In this document: positions 51,322 through 59,591 of the stretch, piece by piece
How the letters are laid out: every line of letters begins with the position of its first letter
Position numbering within the stretch: position 1 is the stretch's first letter
Source: CAAGNP01 sp964611185
GTDB taxonomy: Bacteria; Bacteroidota; Bacteroidia; Bacteroidales; UBA932
NCBI GenBank assembly: GCA_964611185.1
Contig: CAZSXE010000010.1
Location: forward strand, 1-62,116
Direction: 5' to 3'
DNA length: 62,116 nucleotides
Made by a program: the position numbers and the translations under genes
The notes under the pieces: model-generated
Seen by the model: the letters and a program-made list of their open reading frames with translations, nothing else
What the model was told of the DNA's origin: nothing
Database searches by the model: none

Positions 51322-52011
51322 ATGAAAAGAATTCTTATTACTTCGGCGGTTGAAGAGGAGTTGATGAGTGCTAAAATGGCTCATAAGGAGTTGTTTGACG
51401 GATACAGCCCTCTTGATGATTCTACCCTTTTTGTTGAATATATTACTACCGGTGTCGGCACCACGGGGACATCATATTACTTGACTAAGTCCCTGACAGT
51501 TCCTGATATAAAATATGATTTGGTTGTAAATGTGGGGATAGCCGGTACTTTTACCGATAAATATCCGTTGGGAAGTGTCGTTATGGTGACTAAAGAACAG
51601 TTTGGAGATGTGGGGGTGGAGAACAGACTCGGTTTTCAGACCCTTTTCCAGTATGAGATTCTCGATGCCAATACCATCCCTTTTAGAGATGGAGCTCTTT
51701 TTGCTCCATATCTAAGTTCGGAGATAGAAAATGCCCTGAAAGGCATTCCTAAAGTATCTGGAGTTACCAATCAGACTCTCACAGGCTCTCCACAGAAGAA
51801 TAATCTGACTTTGCAGCGTTTCAGCCCTGATGTAGAGAGTATGGAGGGAGCTGCGGTGTTCTATGTGGCTTTGATGGAAAAAATTCCGTTTATTGAACTT
51901 AGGGGTATCTCCAATATTGTAGGGGAGAGGGATAAATCCCAATGGAAAACTCAGAAGGCTTTGCAGAGTTTGAAGGATGCAATGAAAGATTTATTTAAAG
52001 CCCTTATCTAA
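51322..52011 (+). CDS. mqnB: Futalosine hydrolase
   Basis: MqnB removes the nucleobase from futalosine in the alternative menaquinone pathway. The 229-residue nucleoside-phosphorylase-fold protein has NVGIAGTFTDKYPLGSVV, EQFGDVGVE, the purine-site VESMEGAAVFYVAL and ELRGISNIVGERDKSQW, all typical. It is followed 11 nt later by mqnD, which supports the assignment over a generic MTA/SAH nucleosidase. Confidence 0.93.
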   Translation: MKRILITSAVEEELMSAKMAHKELFDGYSPLDDSTLFVEYITTGVGTTGTSYYLTKSLTVPDIKYDLVVNVGIAGTFTDKYPLGSVVMVTKEQFGDVGVENRLGFQTLFQYEILDANTIPFRDGALFAPYLSSEIENALKGIPKVSGVTNQTLTGSPQKNNLTLQRFSPDVESMEGAAVFYVALMEKIPFIELRGISNIVGERDKSQWKTQKALQSLKDAMKDLFKALI

Positions 52012-52022
52012 TCTCCACCGTT

Positions 52023-52856
52023 ATGCATCTTTCACTTGCTTATTCTCCTTGTCCCAATGATACTTTTGCGTTTCACGCAATGGTTAATAATCTCATTGAC
52101 ACCGAAGGGCTTGAGTTTGATGTGCATTTAGCTGATATTCAAAGCCTTAATGAGTATGCTGAAAAAGGGAAATATGATATTTGCAAGTTAAGTTACCATG
52201 CTTTTTATTATTTGGCAGATCGTTATTCGATGCTCCATTGCGGCTCGGCGCTCGGCTTTGATAACGGACCGGTTTTGGTGAAAAGAGTGGGGGACGATTC
52301 TATTGCCGCAGGCGATATTCCTACTGATTCGATAGTTGCAGTACCGGGGAAATCTACTACCGCTTCTCTTTTGATGAGGATTGCTTATCCGGGGGTGAAT
52401 TGTGTGAAAGCGATGCTTTTTTCTGAGATTGCTGATGCTGTTTTGCGGAGAGATGTTTCGGCGGGAGTACTTATTCACGAGGGGCGTTTTGTCTATAAAG
52501 AGAGGGGATTGGAACTTGTTCGCGATCTCGGGGAGTATTATCGGCAGATTACAGGGTGTCCGGTTCCTTTGGGGGGTGTTGCCGTGAGGCGAAACTTGCC
52601 TTGTGCTCAAAAAGTGGAGCGGGTGCTAAGAAGAAGTATTTTGTTTGCTGAAGCAAATCCGGAGGCCTCTTCGGATTATATTGCGCAGAATGCACAGGAG
52701 CTTTCATCAGATGTTCAGAGGAAGCATATCGGAACATTTGTAAATGATTATACTGTGGATATTGGGGAGATGGGGGAGGAGGCTGTTAAGTGTCTGTATG
52801 ATAGGTTTTTAGAGTTGAATCCGCATATTGTAAGATGTAATAAATTATTTATATAA
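52023..52856 (+). CDS. mqnD: 1,4-dihydroxy-6-naphthoate synthase
   Basis: MqnD converts cyclic dehypoxanthine futalosine to 1,4-dihydroxy-6-naphthoate. The 277-residue protein has the family signature YSPCPNDTFAFHAM near the start, then LADIQSLNEYAEKGKYDICKLSY, GFDNGPVLV and VLIHEGRF. Adjacent mqnB confirms the futalosine pathway. The other pathway genes (mqnA, mqnC, mqnE) are not in this window. Confidence 0.95.
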   Translation: MHLSLAYSPCPNDTFAFHAMVNNLIDTEGLEFDVHLADIQSLNEYAEKGKYDICKLSYHAFYYLADRYSMLHCGSALGFDNGPVLVKRVGDDSIAAGDIPTDSIVAVPGKSTTASLLMRIAYPGVNCVKAMLFSEIADAVLRRDVSAGVLIHEGRFVYKERGLELVRDLGEYYRQITGCPVPLGGVAVRRNLPCAQKVERVLRRSILFAEANPEASSDYIAQNAQELSSDVQRKHIGTFVNDYTVDIGEMGEEAVKCLYDRFLELNPHIVRCNKLFI

Positions 52857-52862
52857 AAGATT

Positions 52863-53579
52863 ATGGGTGAAGAAGAAAAAAAAGAGATAATCAAAATAGA
52901 GAATATCTATAAGATTTATCAGGTTGGAGATCAGGAAGTTCGGGCTCTTGACGGAGTGAGTCTTTCTATTTATAAGAACGAATATGTCGCTATAATGGGC
53001 CCTTCCGGATCGGGGAAATCGACAATGATGAATATCCTCGGCTGTTTGGATACCCCTACTGACGGGAGGTATGTTCTTAACGGTAATGATGTAAGCGAGA
53101 TGGAGGATAGTCAGCTTGCGGATGTGAGAAATAAGGAGATTGGTTTTGTTTTTCAGTCTTTTAATTTGTTGCCGAGGTACAATTCGGTTGAGAATGTGGC
53201 CTTGCCTCTTATCTATGCGGGTTATTCAAAAAAGGAGAGGGATGCCAAGGCGGAGGAGGCGCTTGTAAGTGTAGGGCTGAGCGAGAGGATGGAGCATCGT
53301 CCCAATGAGCTTTCAGGGGGGCAAAAGCAGCGTGTCGCATTGGCGCGAGCCTTGATCAATACCCCTTCGATAATTCTGGCCGATGAGCCTACCGGGAATC
53401 TCGATACTAAGACTTCCATCGATATTATGAGGCTCTTCAATGATATTTATCATAGAGGAAATACTGTGATTGTCGTTACTCACGAGGAGGATATTGCTAA
53501 GTATGCGAGAAGAATCATTCGTCTTAGGGATGGAAAAGTCGAGTCCGACAGTGTAAATGAAAATCCTACAATTATTTAA
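52863..53579 (+). CDS. ABC transporter ATP-binding protein (MacB/LolD-like)
   Basis: The 238-residue ATPase has Walker A GPSGSGKST, Q-loop VFQSFNLLPRY, signature LSGGQKQR, Walker B IILADEPTGNLD and the H-loop VVTHE. It belongs to the MacB/LolD/FtsE-type group that works with extracytoplasmic-loop permeases. No permease gene is next to it, so its partner is encoded elsewhere. It lies 6 nt after mqnD and 11 nt before the adenosyltransferase gene, suggesting one transcript. Confidence 0.93.
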   Translation: MGEEEKKEIIKIENIYKIYQVGDQEVRALDGVSLSIYKNEYVAIMGPSGSGKSTMMNILGCLDTPTDGRYVLNGNDVSEMEDSQLADVRNKEIGFVFQSFNLLPRYNSVENVALPLIYAGYSKKERDAKAEEALVSVGLSERMEHRPNELSGGQKQRVALARALINTPSIILADEPTGNLDTKTSIDIMRLFNDIYHRGNTVIVVTHEEDIAKYARRIIRLRDGKVESDSVNENPTII

Positions 53580-53590
53580 TTTTTTTGATT

Positions 53591-54121
53591 ATGAAAATTT
53601 ATACAAAAACAGGAGATGAGGGTACTACATCTTTAATAGGTGGGACGAGGGTCCCTAAGAACCATCCGAGGGTGATGGCTTATGGCGATGTGGATGAGTT
53701 GATTTCGTATATTGGTCTTTTGAGATGTGAAATAGATAATCAAGGTATCACTCTTAGAAGGATTCAGGAGAATCTTATGTATATTGCGGCTCATTTGGCT
53801 GCTGATAATTCCAATAAGAAAATAAAGGAGATAGGTGAGGAGGAGTTGTCGTTTTTGGAGGAGTGGATAGATGGGATGACCTCCAGGATGCCGCCTCAAT
53901 ATGCGTTTATTCTTCCGTCGATTCCGCGCACTGCAGCACTTTGTCATATCGCCCGCACTGTCTGTCGCAGGGCTGAGAGATCTGCTATCGCAATAGATGA
54001 TAAAAGTGAATCCTTGGCGGCTTCTGTAAAATATCTTAACAGACTATCAGACTTTCTGTTTACTTTGGGGCGTTTTCAAAATTATGTTAATAACATTTCG
54101 GAAGATTTTTGGCTTGTATAA
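53591..54121 (+). CDS. Cob(I)alamin adenosyltransferase, PduO type
   Basis: The enzyme makes adenosylcobalamin from ATP and cob(I)alamin. ATG 53591 (MKIYTKTGDEG) is preferred, giving 176 residues. The ATP-binding N-terminus TKTGDEGTTSLIGG, the AYGDVDEL helix and the late RTVCRRAERS with LNRLSDFLF are diagnostic of the PduO family. No B12-dependent enzyme or cob operon is adjacent. Confidence 0.94.
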   Translation: MKIYTKTGDEGTTSLIGGTRVPKNHPRVMAYGDVDELISYIGLLRCEIDNQGITLRRIQENLMYIAAHLAADNSNKKIKEIGEEELSFLEEWIDGMTSRMPPQYAFILPSIPRTAALCHIARTVCRRAERSAIAIDDKSESLAASVKYLNRLSDFLFTLGRFQNYVNNISEDFWLV

Positions 54122-54140
54122 TAATAATTATATATCTTTG
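54109..54140 (+). promoter_or_regulatory. Promoter of the DUF2795 gene
   Basis: TTG (54109-54111) and TATCTTTG (54133-54140) with a 21-nt spacer fit the Bacteroidota consensus, 49 nt before the ATG. Confidence 0.6.
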
Positions 54141-54189
54141 TCGCCCCTTAGAAAATTAGTAAGTAATTAACAATTAAATTTTTTGAGCT

Positions 54190-54411
54190 ATGTATTGGAC
54201 ACTTGAACTCGCTTCGAAGCTCGAAGATGCACCCTGGCCCGCTACAAAAGAAGAACTTATCGATTATGCGACCCGTTCCGGAGCTCCGCTTGAAGTGATT
54301 GAGAATTTAGAAGATCTTGAAGAAGACGGAGAAGTTTATGACAGCATAGAAGATATTTGGCCGGATTATCCAAGTAAAGAGGATTTCTTTTTTAACGAAG
54401 AAGAATATTAG
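54190..54411 (+). CDS. DUF2795 domain protein
   Basis: This very acidic 73-residue protein starts MYWTLELASKLEDAPWPATK, the well-conserved beginning of a short DUF2795-type family in Bacteroidota, and continues with ELIDYATRSGAPLEVIENL. It has its own promoter and is closed by a strong terminator, so it is a monocistronic gene and probably well expressed. Function is unknown. Confidence 0.88.
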   Translation: MYWTLELASKLEDAPWPATKEELIDYATRSGAPLEVIENLEDLEEDGEVYDSIEDIWPDYPSKEDFFFNEEEY

Positions 54412-54418
54412 AAAACAG

Positions 54419-54450
54419 AGAGTGACTTTTAAGTCGCTCTTTTTAATTTC
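54419..54450 (+). terminator. Terminator of the DUF2795 gene
   Basis: AGAGTGAC (54419-54426) pairs with GTCGCTCT (54433-54440), one G-T pair included, with a 6-nt loop and a following T-run. Confidence 0.8.
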
Positions 54451-54493
54451 ATTACTATTCTTATATTGTCTGTTGTTAGAAATATATAATTAC

Positions 54494-54519
54494 AAATCGG
54501 AGTTTCTCTCCGGTTTTTT
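54494..54519 (+). terminator. Second intrinsic terminator before trkA
   Basis: AAATCGGAG (54494-54502) pairs with CTCCGGTTT (54508-54516), loop TTTCT, followed by more T. It lies 54 nt after the first terminator and just before the trkA -7 box. Confidence 0.65.
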
Positions 54520-54521
54520 GT

Positions 54522-54529
54522 TATATTTG
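54522..54529 (+). promoter_or_regulatory. trkA -7 box
   Basis: TATATTTG exactly matches TAnnTTTG, 23 nt before the trkA start and directly after the second terminator, whose T-run would occupy the -33 spacer region. Confidence 0.5.
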
Positions 54530-54552
54530 CAAATTATATTAATCGGTTTTGT

Positions 54553-55899
54553 ATGAAAATTGTAGTTGCTGGTGCCGGAGAGGTGGGGAGTCATCTTGCT
54601 AAGATGCTTAGTCTCGAAAGGCACGATATTACTATTATAGATAATGACGAAGAGAGATTGAACAAAGCTTCTGAAGATGCAGATTTGATAACCATCCTCG
54701 GAAAGCCTACCTCTATTGAGACTCTTGAGGAGGCCGGTGTACCCAATGCCGATCTTTTTATCGCTGTAAGTCCGGCGCAGGAGCAGGATGTAAATATAGT
54801 AAGTGCTCTTTTAGCCAAAAAGCTCGGTGCCAAGAAGGTGACGGCTCGAATTAATAATGAAGAGTATCAGACGAGTGAAAATAAGCTTCTTTTTACAGAT
54901 ATGGGGATTGATTCTCTTTTCTATCCCGAAAAAATTGCGGCCAACGAAATAATCAATCTGCTCAAACAGAGTGCGACTTCCGAATTTATGGATTATTCTC
55001 ACGGAAAATTACAGTTGGTTTCTTTCAGGATAGAGGATGGAGCACCGCTGTGTGACAGGTCGGTTTCGGATATTATTAAGGATAATAAACTTTTATATCG
55101 ATTTGTAGCCATATCACGAGACGGAGAGACTATTATCCCCAAAAGTGAGACGAAGTTAAGACATAACGATCTTGTTTTTGTTATCACTAAAAAAGAAGGG
55201 GTGGCTAAAGTCCTCTCTTTCTCGGGAAAGGAGAGGCTTGACATTAAAAAGCTTATGATTCTCGGCGGAGGAAGGATCGGGGAGATGGTAGCTGCCAAGT
55301 TGGAAAAGAGTATCGAAGAGATAAAAATCATTGAACTTAAACCGGAAAAATGCGAAGTGCTCTCTGAAAGGCTCGATAAAACACTTGTTATTAATGGTGA
55401 CGGGCGTAATTCGGATGTGCTGATTGATGAGGATATTCGTTCTTGTGATGCTTTTGTGGCAGTTACGAGCAGCTCAGAGACCAATATTCTTTCATGTGTG
55501 GTGGCTAAAAAAATGGGTGTGGCCAAGGTTATTGCCGAAGTGGAAAACTTTGAATATATCAAGCTCGCTGAGGGGATGAAAGTGGATGCTGTAATCAACA
55601 AAAAATTGATCACCGCAGGGCGTATTTTCAGATTCACTCTTTCCAATAAAGTGCGATCTATCAAGGTGTTAAGCGGGACGGATGCGGAGGTTTTAGAATT
55701 TATAGTAAACGAACATAGTAAAATAACAACAGGAAAAATAAATGAACTTAATTTCCCTGAAGATGCCATTATTGGTGGTTATATCAGGGGAGGAGAAAGC
55801 TTTATTGCAGATGGGAATACAGCCATTGAATCTCATGACCAAGTGGTGGTTTTCGCTCATCCTTCGGCAGTATCGAAAGTCGATTTGTTTTTCTTATAA
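54553..55899 (+). CDS. trkA: Trk potassium transport regulatory subunit TrkA
   Basis: TrkA is the cytoplasmic NAD/ATP-binding gating ring of Trk/Ktr potassium channels. The 448-residue protein has two RCK_N Rossmann domains (GAGEVGSHLAK at about residue 7 and GGGRIGEMVA at about 238), each followed by a TrkA_C domain (RHNDLVFVITK and ESHDQVVVFAHP). The membrane subunit TrkH is not adjacent. The gene is expressed from its own promoter. Confidence 0.94.
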   Translation: MKIVVAGAGEVGSHLAKMLSLERHDITIIDNDEERLNKASEDADLITILGKPTSIETLEEAGVPNADLFIAVSPAQEQDVNIVSALLAKKLGAKKVTARINNEEYQTSENKLLFTDMGIDSLFYPEKIAANEIINLLKQSATSEFMDYSHGKLQLVSFRIEDGAPLCDRSVSDIIKDNKLLYRFVAISRDGETIIPKSETKLRHNDLVFVITKKEGVAKVLSFSGKERLDIKKLMILGGGRIGEMVAAKLEKSIEEIKIIELKPEKCEVLSERLDKTLVINGDGRNSDVLIDEDIRSCDAFVAVTSSSETNILSCVVAKKMGVAKVIAEVENFEYIKLAEGMKVDAVINKKLITAGRIFRFTLSNKVRSIKVLSGTDAEVLEFIVNEHSKITTGKINELNFPEDAIIGGYIRGGESFIADGNTAIESHDQVVVFAHPSAVSKVDLFFL

Positions 55900-55935
55900 C
55901 ATTCATTTAATTAATTAATTATAAGGTATTAATAC

Positions 55936-57366
55936 ATGGAACAATTAAAATTTCCTACTTCAGGAAAAACCAGAAACGAACATGACTTATTGGGAGATAA
56001 GCCTGTTCCTGTGGAAGCTCTTTTTGGCATACAGACTCTAAGATGCCTCGAGAACTTTAAAATCAGCAATAATCATCTATGTGATTTTCCTGAATTTGTA
56101 AAAGCATTCGGTGTGGTAAAAATGGGTGCCATTATGGCCAATAACTCTCTCTCACTTGTATCTGATGAGATAAAAGATGCTGTTGTAGCTGCTTGCAAAG
56201 AGCTGATGGAAGGGAAGCATCTCGAACATTTCCCCATAGATATGATTCAGGGAGGTGCAGGCACAAGTGCCAATATGAATGCAAATGAGGTGATTGCCAA
56301 TAGGGCACTCGAAATTATGGGGCATCAGAGGGGTGAATATAAATATTGTCATCCCAACGACCATGTCAATATGGCTCAGTCCACTAACGATGCTTACCCT
56401 ACTGCTATGCATCTTGGTCTCTATTATATCCATCAGGGTGTAAAAGAGAATTTTAAACTTCTAATCGAATCATTCAGGAAGAAAGAAAAAGAGTTTTCGG
56501 GGATAATTAAAATGGGGCGTACTCAGCTTCAGGATGCTGTTCCCATGACTTTAGGACAGACTTTCGGAGCATTTGCTGCTGCTATGGAACATGAGCTTTC
56601 TCATCTTGACCGTGCTGCAGAGGAGTTCTTAGCCATAAATATGGGTGCGACTGCTATCGGAACAGGCATTACTGCAGAACCCGGGTATGCTGAAAAATGT
56701 ACCGAGTATATAAAAGAGATTACTGGCCTCAATATTACCCTTGCCGACAATCTTGTGGAAGCTACTCACGACACATCTTGCATGACCGGATATTCTTCCG
56801 AATTGAAACAAATCGCTATCCGTCTCTCTAAAATCTGTAACGATTTGAGACTTATGGCATCAGGCCCGAGAACAGGACTTCAGGAGATTAATCTTCCTCC
56901 CAAGCAGCCCGGTTCTTCGATTATGCCGGGTAAAGTGAATCCTGTTATTCCTGAGGTAGTTAATCAAGTATGTTTCAAGGTTATAGGAAATGATGTTACC
57001 ATCACCATGGCTTCAGAAGCTGCTCAGCTTGAACTCAATGTCATGGAACCTGTACTTATAGAGAGTCTTGTGGAGTCTGCTTTGTGGCTTAGCAGAGCTT
57101 TCATTACATTGAAAGTAGAATGTGTCGATGGCATTACTGCCAATGAGGATCACTGCATGGATTTAGTTAAAAACAGCATTGGAATCGTAACCGCTTTGAA
57201 ACCTTATATTGGCTATTCGAGCTGTACTGAGGTGGCTAAAGAAGCTCTCAAAACAGGAGGAAGTGTTTATGATTTAATTCTTGAAAAGAAGCTGCTTACT
57301 AAGGAACAGCTTGATAAGATACTCGATCCGGAGAATATGATTAAACCCTCGATGGTTAAACTTTAA
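55936..57366 (+). CDS. aspA: Aspartate ammonia-lyase
   Basis: AspA deaminates aspartate to fumarate and ammonia. The 476-residue protein has the superfamily signature GSSIMPGKVNPV near residue 330, the substrate region GGAGTSANMNANEV and AQSTNDAYPTAMHL, and MGRTQLQDAVPMTLG. The AspA assignment over class II fumarase rests on the N-terminus (EHDLLGDKPVPVEALFGIQT) and the context of a class I fumarase already present. The stop overlaps the convergent Omp85-like gene by 4 nt. Confidence 0.92.
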   Translation: MEQLKFPTSGKTRNEHDLLGDKPVPVEALFGIQTLRCLENFKISNNHLCDFPEFVKAFGVVKMGAIMANNSLSLVSDEIKDAVVAACKELMEGKHLEHFPIDMIQGGAGTSANMNANEVIANRALEIMGHQRGEYKYCHPNDHVNMAQSTNDAYPTAMHLGLYYIHQGVKENFKLLIESFRKKEKEFSGIIKMGRTQLQDAVPMTLGQTFGAFAAAMEHELSHLDRAAEEFLAINMGATAIGTGITAEPGYAEKCTEYIKEITGLNITLADNLVEATHDTSCMTGYSSELKQIAIRLSKICNDLRLMASGPRTGLQEINLPPKQPGSSIMPGKVNPVIPEVVNQVCFKVIGNDVTITMASEAAQLELNVMEPVLIESLVESALWLSRAFITLKVECVDGITANEDHCMDLVKNSIGIVTALKPYIGYSSCTEVAKEALKTGGSVYDLILEKKLLTKEQLDKILDPENMIKPSMVKL

Positions 57367-58529
57367 AAAGTCTGGTTGACCCCTGCAATTACTGCATATT
57401 GACCATCTTTTCCGAATCCCGCATCGATGCTTAAGAGCATTCCGAGAAATTCAAAACGATACCCTGCCCCGAAAGTTGGCAGGGTTTCTTTTATATCAAA
57501 TTCTGAAAAAGAGTGGAATATGTTTCCACCTCCTCCCCAAAGTGCTATGCCGTGATTTTTATAAATCCTTTGGCGTATTTCCAGCTGGGCTGAAATCATG
57601 TTTCTGTCGCGGTATTTGCCTTGGTAATATCCTCTCATTCTTTTATTCCCTCCGAGCTGAGGCCACTGAAACCACGGCGAATCTCCATAGTTGAAATCAA
57701 ACAGAAAATCTAATGCAAAAACACCCCCCTGCCATGCAGAAAAGTAATAGTCAGCCATCAAAAAAGTTCTGTAATATGGTCTGATATCAAAAAACAGACC
57801 CGGGTAAAATGTTTGTTCAAATTCAATATATAACCCTTTTGTGGGGATTGTTTCTTTATCCTTGGAGTTGTAAGTAAAATTTAATCCGAGATTTACCGAT
57901 CTTGAAAAAAGCTGATTTCCCTCTATTAACTCTATTTTTGTGAAATCTGATGATGAATAATAATCAAAACCTACAAAAGGGCCTGTGGTTATATGGAGAG
58001 TGGGTTTGAATAGAAAATCTGTCCGGATCTTACCGTTTATCCCTATATAAGTACTTTTATTCTCTTGGTTATCGCCATTTTCATATCCGAGTCCCCAGAA
58101 ATATCTGTTGTTATAGACAAATCTAAAGGTGTAATCTATGAGAAATTTCCCTTTCGGAGTGTAGTGTCTCCCTTTTATTGTTCCAAAGAATGATTTATTG
58201 ATGGAAGCTCCTGATATAATGGAGGTTATCGATTGCGGAGTTAAGGTATCGATTCCGTTTTTATAGAAGCCGACAGCACCAATGGTAGCTCCGAAATTGT
58301 CCTCTTCACTATAAGATAGGCCGAAATATGGGATAGCTTTAAAGCGATGGTTTGATGGTTTGAATTTATTGGGGTGTTTTTTAATAAAGGTATTTACGGA
58401 GTCTGTTACCGATTGGATGTAAATGGAGTCGTATTTTTCCTTGATTTGCGCAAGACATTGAAAATCAAGCGGCAGCATTAGCAGAAATGCTGCACAAAGA
58501 GCCATTGCGCGAAGCGTTCCATGTATCAT
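57363..58529 (-). CDS. Omp85/surface-antigen type outer-membrane barrel protein
   Basis: The 388-residue protein has a signal peptide (about 1-28) and a C-terminal barrel of the bacterial surface antigen type. Features include YFGLSYSEEDNFGATIGAVG, NSKDKETIPTKGLYIEFEQT, a NKRMRGYYQGKYRDRN segment (the L6-like RMRGY motif) and a final strand ending NQTF. No POTRA domains are seen, so it is a barrel-only relative of BamA/TamA. It lies just 7 nt after the PCMD gene and may be co-transcribed with it. Confidence 0.85.
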   Translation of the reverse strand: MIHGTLRAMALCAAFLLMLPLDFQCLAQIKEKYDSIYIQSVTDSVNTFIKKHPNKFKPSNHRFKAIPYFGLSYSEEDNFGATIGAVGFYKNGIDTLTPQSITSIISGASINKSFFGTIKGRHYTPKGKFLIDYTFRFVYNNRYFWGLGYENGDNQENKSTYIGINGKIRTDFLFKPTLHITTGPFVGFDYYSSSDFTKIELIEGNQLFSRSVNLGLNFTYNSKDKETIPTKGLYIEFEQTFYPGLFFDIRPYYRTFLMADYYFSAWQGGVFALDFLFDFNYGDSPWFQWPQLGGNKRMRGYYQGKYRDRNMISAQLEIRQRIYKNHGIALWGGGGNIFHSFSEFDIKETLPTFGAGYRFEFLGMLLSIDAGFGKDGQYAVIAGVNQTF

Positions 58530-58536
58530 TTATATA

Positions 58537-59511
58537 TTAGTAAACAAGTTTCAAATTATCCATCCAAAGGGTATTTCCTACCCCCCCGTAAAAGGCCTTT
58601 CCATCGCTGGCCGAGACCCAAATAATAATATGGGTAGGGATTTCATCTTTTTCAGCCCAGCCTATTTCCTGAATTGAGGAAGATTTTCCTTTGCTGTTTA
58701 TGGAGCAATTAACTATTTCGCTGCTTTCGTTGCGAAGCCCCATGTAACTTTCATACCCCTCCGATTTGGAGATGTCGCCGTATTTAATCTCCAGAAATTC
58801 TCCATTAATCCACTCTTTTACATCTTTTTTTATCCTTTTATATGCTGTACCCACTCTTTTGGCGTATATGTTTCCATCTTCATCTTCCCATCTTTTTTGG
58901 AGAAACACTACAATATCGGAGTAGTCGGGGTCTCCAAGAAATTTCTTAGGGGTTAGGCCCGTGGCTCGAGTTCGAGGATTTCCCACGATAGCTTTATAAT
59001 CGTACTGTAACCCCCTGGGACGGCCGGTATATGGAATTCCATAGTCCAATTTGCTATATGGAGATTTGGTATCTCTTATAGGTTCGTGCAGAAGGCCTGA
59101 AATTATAGTGCCTTGGGCTACTACTGTTAAATTAATAATTCCTATTGCTCTTACTTTTTCAACTACAATTTCCATCCTTGCACAGTATCCGTCACCTCTT
59201 TTTTCAGGAAATACAGAGTTGCTTGTTTTTATGATACCTATGACATTTGCCATAACATTGGATGCTGTGAAGATAGTCCCCTCGGGAGCTATATATGGTT
59301 CGTTTCCGAAAATAGTGTCTCCGGATTCCATTTTGAAGATGTTTTTTACATCGCCTCCTATTATGCCTGATTCAGTAATCTGCTGAACTCTCCAATTTTC
59401 AAATCTGCCTGCCACCTCTATCAATGAATCAATTTTTGATTGGGCAAAAGAATTGTTTCCAAAAAAAATGAGTAGGAAAATGAATAAAATATTTTTTATA
59501 GATGACGACAT
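58537..59511 (-). CDS. PCMD-domain exported protein
   Basis: The frame extends to 59607, but ATG 59511 starts a signal peptide (MSSSIKNILFIFLL, cleavage after NSFAQ), giving 324 residues. From about residue 40 it resembles the Bacteroidota PCMD (putative carbohydrate metabolism) family: NWRVQQ, a GTIFTASNVMANVIG segment, YTGRPRGLQYDYKA, SDIVVFLQKRWEDEDGN and a C-terminal YGGVGNTLWMDNLKLVY. These proteins are secreted beta-sandwich modules of unknown role. The family call is by motif memory. Confidence 0.75.
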   Translation of the reverse strand: MSSSIKNILFIFLLIFFGNNSFAQSKIDSLIEVAGRFENWRVQQITESGIIGGDVKNIFKMESGDTIFGNEPYIAPEGTIFTASNVMANVIGIIKTSNSVFPEKRGDGYCARMEIVVEKVRAIGIINLTVVAQGTIISGLLHEPIRDTKSPYSKLDYGIPYTGRPRGLQYDYKAIVGNPRTRATGLTPKKFLGDPDYSDIVVFLQKRWEDEDGNIYAKRVGTAYKRIKKDVKEWINGEFLEIKYGDISKSEGYESYMGLRNESSEIVNCSINSKGKSSSIQEIGWAEKDEIPTHIIIWVSASDGKAFYGGVGNTLWMDNLKLVY

Positions 59512-59561
59512 TTTTTGAAAAGTGGTTAAAATTTTGTAATTTGCAACTTTGATGTAACTTG

Positions 59562-59591
59562 CAAAAGTATAAAAAATGCGTAAGGTTTCAA
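59562..59591 (-). promoter_or_regulatory. Promoter of the PCMD gene
   Basis: On the minus strand TACTTTTG (59562-59569) with TTG at 59589-59591, spacer 19 nt. The -33 box would lie inside the divergent M6 gene, so the two genes share promoter DNA. Confidence 0.4.

Noticed and set aside
54999..55769. 256-codon minus-strand frame opposite trkA
   Set aside because: It is a shadow of trkA, which has clear RCK domains; the antisense product has no recognisable features.
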